Assembly (NCBI RefSeq): GCF_000247695.1
Contig: NW_004624865.1
Location: 4,408,719 to 4,472,718 of the forward strand
Direction of reading: 5' to 3'
Length of the DNA stretch: 64,000 nt
Source: Heterocephalus glaber
Taxonomy: Eukaryota > Chordata > Mammalia > Rodentia > Bathyergidae
This document shows, in pieces, positions 56,001 to 64,000 of the stretch. Positions within the stretch are counted from its first letter, which is position 1, and each line of letters opens with the position of its first letter. Position numbers and translations under genes: made by a program. A model generated the notes under the pieces. The model searched no databases. It had not been told where the DNA came from and was given only the letters and a program-made list of their open reading frames with translations.

Positions 56001-56188
56001 CCATATGATATTTCTTACCACAGTGCATAGGGTTTTTTGGTTTTTTTTTGGCTTGTTGCTGGTATTTGCTAATTAAAATAAAACTTTATAGTTTTTCTCA
56101 CTATATAGTAAGTGAGAATATTATGAAGATACAATAAAAATAAAGTAGAAAAGAACTTGAAAGTTGTTTTATACATGTATTTCTTTTA

Positions 56189-56275
56189 TTTATTTATTTT
56201 GGTACCGGGGATCGAACTCAGGACTTTGCGCTTGCAAGGCAGGCGGCAGAACCACTGAGCTAAATCCCTGGCCCC
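56189..56275 (-). mobile_element. ID-type SINE with 15-base target duplication
   Basis: Near-consensus body flanked by CATGTATTTCTTTTA at 56174-56188 and 56276-56290. Confidence 0.96.
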
Positions 56276-56837
56276 CATGTATTTCTTTTAAAGGTTGGAC
56301 ATTTATAACATATGTGTTAGTTTACTTTAAAGCTTACATTTTGATAATTAGAAAATCTTGAATTAAAGTGATATAAAGTTTATTATAGTTATTATAGTTA
56401 ATAATAATAGCATTATTATTATAGTTATTATTTAGGTAAAGTTGAATTTCTTTGCAGATCCACAGTTCCTTATTCACAAATTTGATATATAAAAAGCTCT
56501 GAAAATCAAGTTTTTACTAAGACTTACTTGTGGGTGACCTTAGACCTGATCTGATGTTAGACTGTTTACTCCATTCATGCCTCTTGGTGTAGATAGTAAT
56601 AGCTTTTACTGGAGAAACATTCATGCACTTGATTTCACGGTGCTGATTTAGATTTCCAAGAGGGTTTTTGGGAACATACAGTATAAGTACTATGTTACCT
56701 TTCTAAAATCCAAAAAAAACCCCTCTAGTTTGAAACATCTTGATCCTGCAGTACAGCCAGGGGAAACTAATGAAGGAAATCCAGACTGGTAGACATCTGA
56801 ATGGTTATAAAGAATAGTGGATAATTACCTTAAAACA

Positions 56838-57307
56838 TGTCTTGGTTACTTTCTTATTGGTGGGACAAAATACCTGACACCCAATGGTAGGAAGGAGGAA
56901 GGGTTTATTTTAGCTCACAGTTTGTAGAGGTTTCAGTCCATACTTGGCTGCCTCCAAGTCAGGATGGCATGGCAGAGGGGCATCACAGAGGAGAAACAGT
57001 CCGTGGCAGGGTAGGCAGGAGGCGGAGGCGGTGGCGGTGGCGGTGGCAGCAGCAGCAAAACAGTAGCAAGAAGCCTCCCTTTCCCTTTATCCCATCCAGG
57101 CTTCAAGCCTTTTGGGTGGTGCCACCCACACCTACAGTGGGGCTTCCTTCCCATTATTCACACACAGAACTATGCTACATCAATCAGTGCACTAATTTGG
57201 TTGCCACACCCTTAATCCATATTCGCACACCTTAGATCCAGCTACTTCTGAAAAGCGCTCCCATGAGCACATGAATTTTGGGAGCAATCTAGATGTAAGT
57301 CATAACA
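56838..57307 (-). mobile_element. MaLR-type solo LTR, antisense
   Basis: Starts TGTCTTGGTTACTTTC and ends AGTCATAACA (TG...CA). Internal landmarks are TTTAGCTCACAGTTTG, GGTTTCAGTCCATACTTGG and ATGAATTTTGGGAGC. It contains a GGCGGT expansion. No internal retroviral genes adjoin it. Confidence 0.7.
57020..57056 (+). repeat. GGCGGT/GGCAGC repeat inside the LTR
   Basis: Imperfect hexamer run of GGC, GGT and AGC triplets within the MaLR-type LTR. Confidence 0.9.
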
Positions 57308-57554
57308 AAGCCTAAGTTTGTTTTTGCTGAGCCCTGGTCAGATAGCACTCTTTCCCCATTTTCAGTTCTGAGATATAAAAGAATATAGCATTCAAATTCA
57401 GTTTTGAAGCATGGGAAACATTCGTGAAGTCACACAGTAGATGTAGTACCAGCCTGTTGAAGTCACCCATGTGACTTCAACACGTCTGGATCCACTAATC
57501 TGCTGCCCGGCAAGTTTTACTGTTCCTTTGCTTCATTTTACAGGTTACATTTGT

Positions 57555-57960
57555 CCATGTCCCTGAACAACATTTTATTAATCTAATTTCACTTGTTTTA
57601 TTTATTTTTTTTCACTTGTTTTTTAAAGTTTATAACTGTTTGTTTTTTTGGGGTTTTTTTTGGTACTGGGGATCGAACTCGGGTCCTTGCACTTGTGCAG
57701 CAGGCGATGAAACCACTGGGCTAAATCCCTGGACCTGAAGTTTATAACTGTTAATGTTTGTGTATATCCTTTTGTGACTTGCTTTTTTTCACTCAAAATT
57801 GTGTTTTCTTACCCACACTGGTTTTTTTCATGGCCACCATAAATCATAATATAGCTCCAGTTTACTTGATGGATACTTAGATTTTTTTTTTTTCCTGTTG
57901 TGGAAAATGTGGCTCGGACCATTCCTGAGCTCATAGAAAGGGTTTCTATAGACCAGGTAT
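57555..57960. mobile_element. Old L1-like remnant interrupted by an ID
   Basis: TGTGACTTGCTTTTTTCACTC, then ACTTGATGGATACTTAG, resembles an ancient L1 3' region; split by the ID at 57641-57737. Confidence 0.5.
57641..57737 (-). mobile_element. ID-type SINE with 15-base target duplication
   Basis: Flanked by AAGTTTATAACTGTT at 57626-57640 and 57738-57752. Confidence 0.96.
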
Positions 57961-58098
57961 ATATCTGAGAGTTGAATGCTAAATTTCAGGATATGTTATG
58001 TTTGGCATAATATAATAGAGTTTCATTTAAAGGATGACAGAGGTGAAAGAATTTACAATGAACATCCATACACTCAACACCTAGTTGCTTTTTTTTTT

Positions 58099-58177
58099 GG
58101 TAGTATTGGGGATCAAACTTGGGACCTTGCGCTTGCAAGGCAGGCAGCAGAACCACTGAGCTAAATCCCAGGCCCTT
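58099..58177 (-). mobile_element. ID-type SINE at a reused target
   Basis: Flanked by CTAGTTGCTTTTTTTTTT on the left (58081-58098) and CTAATTGCT plus a T run on the right (from 58178), where a B1 begins. Confidence 0.93.
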
Positions 58178-58185
58178 CTAATTGC

Positions 58186-58332
58186 TTTTTTTTTTTGAGA
58201 CAGAGTCTCACCATGTAGTTCAGACTGGCCTTGAACTCACTGTGTAGCTCTGGGTGGCCTTGCACTCTTGGTGATCTTCCTGCCTTAGCCTCCCAAATGC
58301 TGGGATTACAATCGTGAGCCACCACGCCCAGC
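58186..58332 (-). mobile_element. B1-type SINE, antisense
   Basis: Reversed B1 flanked by CTAATTGCT at 58178-58186 and 58333-58341; the only clear B1 in this part of the intron. Confidence 0.92.
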
Positions 58333-58570
58333 CTAATTGCTATTCTACTGTATTTTTGATTAATTTAAAGTAAGTTAGACTTAGTAATATGTTTTAACAT
58401 TTTGGTATACAGTAAGTGTTTAGGTCTTTAAAAGATTAAATTTACAAGCAATGAAATACACGGATCTTAAATGTCCACTGATGAGTTTTAACAGATGCAC
58501 ATACAATTCAAATCCTTATCAGAATATAGATTCTTATTACCAAGCCAGAAATCTTGCTTATGTTTTTAAA

Positions 58571-58670
58571 AATTTATTTATTTATTTATTTAGTTTTTGG
58601 TACTGAAGATCAGACTCAGGACCTTGTGCTTGTGAGGCAGGTGGTGGAACCACTGAGCTAAATCCCTAGC
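58571..58670 (-). mobile_element. ID-type SINE, antisense
   Basis: (TTTA)n tail, TTTTTGGTACTGAAGATCAG to CTAAATCCCTAGC. Confidence 0.9.
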
Positions 58671-58805
58671 TTTACTTTTTTCTTTTTAAGTCACTATTTA
58701 GTTATTCAGACTACTCGGCACCATTTTTTTTAGGGGGTACCAGGAATCAAACTTGGGTCCTTGCAGTTGCAAGGCAGGCGGAGGAACCACTGAGCTAAAT
58801 CCCCA
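58669..58805 (+). repeat. Tandem duplication unit 1 (flank plus ID)
   Basis: A unique flank (GCTTTACTTTTTTCTTTTTA through ATTCAGACTACTCGGCACC) plus an antisense ID. The same flank-plus-ID unit follows directly. Confidence 0.92.
58722..58805 (-). mobile_element. ID-type SINE within unit 1
   Basis: TTTTTTTTAGGGGGTACCAGG to CTAAATCCCCAGC. Confidence 0.9.
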
Positions 58806-58950
58806 GCTTTACTTTTTTCTTTTTAAATCACTAGTTATTCAGACTACTCGGTACCATTTTTTGCGGGGGGGGGGGAGTATCAGGAATCGAACTCGGGTCC
58901 TTCCAGTTGTGAGGCAGGTGGCGGAACCACTGAGCTAAATCCCCAGCCCC
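58806..58950 (+). repeat. Tandem duplication unit 2 (flank plus ID)
   Basis: Repeats the flank of unit 1 with a 4-base deletion and a C to T change, then an antisense ID. Confidence 0.92.
58857..58950 (-). mobile_element. ID-type SINE within unit 2
   Basis: Contains a G run (58865-58875) and ends CTAAATCCCCAGCCC. Confidence 0.9.
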
Positions 58951-59109
58951 CAGATTTTATTTTTTAAAGTGAAGAAAGATGTCATTTTTTTAAACGATAG
59001 AAATAATATGTTCTTGTGAAAATTTTAGAGAATATAGAAAGGATAAGTAGTAGTAATATTTACCCACAGTCTTTTATCTAGAAATCACCATCATTTATAT
59101 TAACATTTT

Positions 59110-59145
<36 letters not shown>
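59110..59145 (+). repeat. (TA)n then (TGTA)n microsatellite
   Basis: About 12 TA units followed by TATG/GTAT units. Confidence 0.95.
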
Positions 59146-59146
<1 letters not shown>

Positions 59147-59316
59147 TTTTAGGTCAAAAATGTTTAAAAATTGTATATGTGCTTTACCTTTTTAAAATAC
59201 TTAGTGAATAATAAAAGTTTTTATGTAGTCAGATTTATCTTAGTATCACAGGAAATTCCTCATTACCATGTTTATAATAGGTACTATTTAACTGTAGTCC
59301 TCTGCTGGCTTTATTT

Positions 59317-59406
59317 ATTTATTTATTTTTTGGGTACTGGGGCTCGAACTCAGGACCTTGCGCTTGCAAGGCAGGTGGCAGAACCACTGAGCTAAATCCC
59401 AGGCCC
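59317..59406 (-). mobile_element. ID-type SINE with 15-base target duplication
   Basis: Flanked by CTGCTGGCTTTATTT at 59302-59316 and 59407-59421. Confidence 0.96.
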
Positions 59407-59539
59407 CTGCTGGCTTTATTTTTATTGATAGTATTTTTTTCCCATTTGGAATTCTGATGAAAAGTGTGGGACCAAAAATCTTATCAGAAGATTTGTCTAA
59501 GTATTAGAATTTCCACAATATTAATTGGAAGCTCTCTAA

Positions 59540-59624
59540 TTTTTTTTTTTTTGGCAGTGGGAGTTGAACTCAGGGCCTCACACTTGCCAGGCAGGGACTG
59601 TGCTGCTGAGCTATATCCCTGGCC
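59540..59624 (-). mobile_element. ID-type SINE, diverged
   Basis: T-run then GGCAGTGGGAGTTGAACTC to GCTATATCCCTGGCC; it looks older than its neighbours. Confidence 0.85.
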
Positions 59625-59754
59625 TTTAACCTTTATATGATGCTTTCTATTTGGAAAGTGGTGGTTGGGGAGAGACAGAGACAGAGAGGAATGATACAGA
59701 TTTGGTCTCCATTTGAGCCTTTCCGTATCACCCCACCTCGCGTGGAAATTGCAT

Positions 59755-60135
59755 TCTAAGACTGCAAGATGATCCATGACTTAACAGTGGGGTTATGTTC
59801 TGATTAACCCATCTTAAAGTGGAAATACCGTTAAGCCGAAATGCATTCAATAATACCTCCAACTCGCTTACCAAAGGACAGCTCAGTAGCACAGTGCAGT
59901 TGTTTGCCCCTTGATTTCCTATTTGACTGGGAGCTGCAGCATGGTGCTCCTGGGCCCCTGTTCCACACATCATTAACCTCAGAAAAGAGCAGAACTCAAG
60001 TGTGATTCTACAGGGTGTGGGGCCAGGGATTTAGCTCAGTGGTTCCGTTGCTTGCCTTGCAAGCACAAGGACCCAAGTTCGATCCCTGGTTCCAAAAAAA
60101 AAAAAACACAACAGCTACAGGGTGTGTATCACTTT
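59755..60135. mobile_element. Possible DNA-transposon remnant split by an ID
   Basis: TTATGTTCTGATTAACCCAT and CCGTTAAGCCGAAATGCATT resemble a common non-autonomous mammalian DNA transposon; the family is not assigned. Confidence 0.45.
60020..60114 (+). mobile_element. ID-type SINE, sense, with target duplication
   Basis: Flanked by CTACAGGGTGTG at 60008-60019 and 60115-60126; the last ID in the window. Confidence 0.96.
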
Positions 60136-62036
60136 TGTATTGTCAGAAAGTTGAGAAGCCTAAGTTGACTCTTGTAAGTTGGATGTCTGTATTGAAAACT
60201 GTTCTGTACTGACATTTAAAGCATACATGTATGGGCTGTTAGTGATACGGACCACTGGTGAAGAGACTGATGGCCCGTGCAGCTTTAGAAAGTAACACTG
60301 AAGAACCCTTCCCGTGGCGGGTCTGTGGGCAGGCTGGTGTCCTGTATGGAGCTTAGTACTCGACAGCAAGTATGGTGACACTCGGGCTCAGGCTCCCACT
60401 GTCATTAATCCTTCCTAGGGAGTGTTCTCCTTGCCTTTCCTCTGTGCTCCCCCCCCCATCAGATTCTGTAGCTATTTTTGCAAATTCTGCAGTTGGCTGT
60501 TCCAAGTGACCCTCACCTTTGTGAAAAGCGTTTGGTTCCTGGTGGTTCGCATTTCTGTGTGGGTGTGAGTGTGCTGACAACAAAATACTAGAATTCCTTT
60601 TTGATTCTTTGTTGGTCATCTTTTAGGGAATGAAGTCTAAGCCTTAATGGTTTTATGGCTTGTTGGCTCCTTTTGCTAATAGGTTTGGATATCTAAAAAT
60701 ATGTTGTATGTTTTGTTACAATTGATTCATCACTTTGTATTTAGTGTCTGATTTTCATTATTTTCTAAGTTTCAGACTTCTTCAGTTATAAAGCGAGAGA
60801 TGGACATTTTCTTTTTAAGGCACTAATGATTTGGAGCTACCACTTCATTATTGGGGCCATTTTTTTATGCCCACAGAAATGATGAACAGAAAAGCCTTCA
60901 GCAGTGCTTTATGTAGAAGGAAACAGGCAGAGCAGGTTGGTATCGTCTTAATCACTTAAGTGACATGTTGAGGAAAGGTCACTACACTAAACATTTTTAT
61001 ATACATCTTGGTTAGGACTACTGTGTACCGTGGAAATCGACTCTTGTTTGATGATTCCCAAATGAACCCTTTGATATGTGTTCTTGTCACTTAGTTCTTA
61101 CCTAAGCATAGGAAAGAAGACATGTAGATATCTGTATATGCAGAGGGGGGAGGGTTTGGGAAGTAGAATTAGCTGAAGGGCATGTAGGAAAAGTAAGCTA
61201 ATTTGGACATTATCTCAGTTGTGATGAAATATCATGTCTTGGAAAAGATTTAAGCTAATTTTATTTTGCATTTTAGGTGAAGTACAGACACTTTGTGTGG
61301 GCTGAACAGCCTTGATCACTTATGTGTCATCTGTTCCCCCAGCTTCACTTTTCTTCTGGTTAATCACGTGCAGTTCCTTCTTATGAACCTAGGAGATCCC
61401 TGTGTGGGATCAGCGCTGCATGAGTAAGGATGAGATGAGACAGATGAGATGCTGGTGGTGTGTTCAGGGTGAAACCCTTTAAAGTGTCAGATTGGTTTTT
61501 ATTAATAGTAAGGCAGTATCTGTTTATCACCAAAATTAGAAACAGTCAAAGGGCATAAGAAATTTTGGTCATGAATCAAGAATATCATTATAAGTCATGG
61601 TGAAGAATGATATTTTGAAAAATTTTTAGATATCATTAAGCATTCTTGGTACTAACATTTTGATTTGGCTTTGGCCTGTTTAGTTTGTACTTTGTGTCCT
61701 TTTCTGATAAATGTAAATTCTTAATTTTTCACGTTCTGTTTGTATTTTATTTGAAACAGTTATAGAAGGATCGAGGGTCACAGCATTTTCAGTAGCTGCT
61801 GGTGGTGCTCAGTTAGACACAGAACAGACACCGTGTGCATGTTGCTTGTAGGAAATCCCTGGTAATTGTTGGCTGGGTTAATAAATCCGGCTTGTAGATG
61901 TAGTACAATTGACAGGACATGTTTCTGTTCTTTGCTTTTAGAATCAACTCTGAAATAAAGTTTTGGCTGAGACAAAACAGATGTTCACAATAGCCAGGTA
62001 CCCCTGTTCACTAACTTTGCTAGTTCTTTTCGTTTT

Positions 62037-62400
62037 TAACAGCTTTGTGGTATACTGCACATACCCTAAATTCACCCATTTTAAGAGTACAATTTAATAA
62101 TTTTCATTAAAATGTTGAGGGGTGTTTAACCATCACCACTATCCATTTTCATTACCCCCAAAAATTACCTTGAGCAGATTTAGTCAGTCCTGACACCCAT
62201 TCCAGCCAGCTGCTTGCCCGCTTCTGTCTCTGTGAGTTTATTACTTGTATAAATGGAATCAGATAATATGCAGTAATTTCCTCTGTCTTTCACCTAGAAT
62301 AGTGATGAGTTTGGGTTGTAGCGTATATCATTTCGTATTTTGTTCTTTTTCATTGCTCAATAGTATTCCACTGTGTGGATGTGTTACATTCTGTGAATGA
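62037..62400. mobile_element. Ancient L1-like remnant
   Basis: AATTCACCCATTTTAAGAGT, TAACCATCACCACTATCC and GTATAAATGGAATCAGATAA follow the layout of an old, widespread mammalian L1 3' region. Confidence 0.65.
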
Positions 62401-62569
62401 ATTTAATGAGGACATGTGTTCTCATTTGTCTTGGGCAGATCTTAAGGAACAAGATTGCAGGATAGTGTCTTAAGCTTATTCTTTAAACTTAAGAAACAAA
62501 GTGTCCCCCACCTATGGCCCTTCTGCTTCATGAGAAAATCAAAGGCACCAGAAAGACATCCTTTCACTC

Positions 62570-63430
62570 TCGTAGTCCTTGACTTGCCAGCTTATCTGTT
62601 CTGCACCAGTTGTTCTTCCTTCCTTCTGTTTAAGTGGATGCGATGCCCATCATTCTGTGTCGAGCCCTTCCCCAGCTGTGCTCTGGGTCTCATTCTCATT
62701 CCTGCTAATTAACACGCTGACTTCCATCTCTGAATTCCACTTCTTTCTCATTTTGCTCAGCTTTAAGTGTTTCACCCAAAACACAGACAACAGCAGAAAC
62801 AGCAACATAGCCCTAGAAAGAGACCTCACTTATTCTGCCTTGTTGGTCTGTATTTTTTTCCAGGACTTTCTTTCTCATTTATATGCTGGTGACTTCCACA
62901 GGATCTGCCTAAAAGCTCACCTCAGAGCTTCAGGCTTCTGCGTCCAGTGTCTTCCTGGGCCTTCTGCCCGTCTGTACTGCAGATATTTAAAGAGCAGCAT
63001 TCTCTACTGCTGCACTCTTTCCTCGCTTTGCTCCCAAATCTACTTTTCATTTTCTCTGGTCTTAGTGACTGTTTTCATTATCCATTTGGCGTGGATCAAG
63101 CCAGAAATCTGGGTATCCGTCACCTTCGACCTTGTGTTCAGTCTCTAGGTCCTGCCAGTGTCAGCTCCTAAAAATGATTCACTTCCCTCCCATCCCCTGC
63201 TGCTTTCCTATTTCAGGGACCAGCATATTATTTCTGTATCTTTACAGTATTCTCATCCAGTGTCCCTTCCACCAGTCTCCTACCCATTTTCCACTGTCCA
63301 GCCAGGCCACTTACTATAAAATGCAGATCTCATTGTGCTGCTCCCTAACAGAAAATACTTAGGTGACGAAGCACTCATCAGGAGAAAGTTCATTTCTGAA
63401 TGAAATTCTTCATGATCTAAGTTCTGCTTA
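62570..63430. mobile_element. Possible ancient interspersed repeat
   Basis: The CT-rich text (for example TCCTGCCAGTGTCAGCTCC and ACTATAAAATGCAGATCTC) resembles a very old mammalian LINE-type repeat. It accounts for the 189-codon open frame here (62579-63148), which I do not regard as a gene. Confidence 0.4.
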
Positions 63431-64000
63431 CTTTTCCAATCCTGTATCTCTTGTAACTTATTTCTTTCTCCCACGTTGTAGGCATCTTGAATAGATATTA
63501 TTTGGAGTTGCACTATTGTTCTTACATCTTCAAGGTTTTTTTTCCCCTTTACATGTAGCTCCTTCTCCTTAAAGTGGAAATAGAATGCTAACTTCTTAAA
63601 TACGAAGCATCAAACAGTATGTGGAAAAACTTCTGCAGTATTATTGTTTGGTTGTCGTCAGATTCTGGATATAGAAGACAAATGTTTATAATAATGTTTT
63701 CCAGAAATTGACCTAATTATATATTTAATTATAATGGACAATTTGTTTATAGAACTCAAAGGGGATTTCCTTTGAGTAGTGTTCCAAGTATAGGTCACTG
63801 ATAATGAACTCATGCTTTTTTGTGAGCATTTCTCTTGTGGGAAATGTGGATAAAGTGGTTGGCTCATGGAAAAATGGGAATATAAATATTGGACACAAAA
63901 CTTCCTGAAACTACAGAAAACTAAGTAAAATTTTAAACAAGGCTTTAATGATAAGTGTTTGACACCTGTCATGTTGAGTAGATTTTATGATACAAATTAA

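Larger units (their letters stand above)
52638..64000 (+). other. ROCK2: ROCK2 intron 1, 5' part
   Basis: Begins with GTAGGT and continues beyond the window; long first introns are normal for ROCK genes. The first about 300 bases are still CpG-rich, then the sequence becomes AT-rich. No further exon resembling ROCK2 (kinase-domain codons) is found to 64000. Repeats are concentrated at 54-60 kb; 52.9-54.0, 54.7-55.9, 60.1-62.0 and 63.4-64.0 kb hold no feature that I recognise. Confidence 0.92.

Noticed and set aside
32684..57307. Endogenous retrovirus with coding genes
   Set aside because: Only MaLR-type LTR pieces are present. No gag, pol or env sequence was seen between or beside them.
6171..60114. 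Many tRNA-like segments with A and B boxes
   Set aside because: They end in GGTACC plus A-rich tails, lack an acceptor stem and cloverleaf pairing, and many carry target duplications, so they are ID-type SINEs and not tRNA genes.
62579..63148. 189-codon open frame in ROCK2 intron 1
   Set aside because: It falls in sequence that reads like an ancient interspersed repeat and has no protein family match.
1..64000. CRISPR arrays, operons or a novel gene system
   Set aside because: The repeats are dispersed SINEs and microsatellites without regular spacers, and the window is ordinary mammalian chromosomal DNA.

Overview
This window is mammalian nuclear DNA, very probably from a rodent. The evidence is two vertebrate genes with GT-AG and minor-class introns, and a dense load of rodent-type SINEs. 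These are 7SL-derived B1-type monomers, B1-plus-ID composites of the B1-dID kind, and a young tRNA-derived ID-type element ending in GGTACC plus an A-rich tail. MIR, L1, MaLR-type LTR and mariner remnants are also present. The SINE mix, with composites and no B2 recognised, argues against mouse or rat. A hystricomorph or squirrel-related rodent is my guess, held with low confidence. One run of exactly 100 N (6998-7097) marks an assembly gap of unknown size.

Layout. (1) 1-3418, + strand: the 3' end of E2F6, comprising the end of an intron, three terminal coding exons (608-722, 1917-2028, 2382-2428), a 3'UTR of about 1 kb and an AATAAA signal at 3395. The intron before the first of these exons has a U12-type branch site and an AC terminus, as expected for an E2F-family minor-class intron. 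(2) 3419 to about 51360: some 48 kb of GC-rich intergenic DNA in which I find no exon. It is filled with B1-type, B1-dID and ID SINEs, MIR pieces, MaLR-type LTRs, microsatellites and two mariner-derived repeats with an unusual inverted-arm structure. (3) About 51360-52640: the CpG-island promoter, 5'UTR and first coding exon (52497-52637, 47 codons, phase 0) of ROCK2, also + strand. A 7-codon upstream ORF in a textbook Kozak context lies at 52276-52299. (4) 52638-64000: ROCK2 intron 1, AT-richer, with a cluster of mostly antisense ID SINEs at 54-60 kb, L1 and other old repeats, and a tandem duplication.

E2F6 (a transcriptional repressor of the E2F family) and ROCK2 (a Rho-associated kinase) lie head to tail in the same order and orientation as on human 2p25, so this is conserved synteny. 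They are not known to share a pathway through this arrangement. I see no novel gene system, CRISPR array or RNA gene. The points most worth checking are the U12 splice site, the ROCK2 uORF, the palindromic mariner repeats, the SINE strand bias in ROCK2 intron 1, and duplicated strings around the gap that may be assembly errors.
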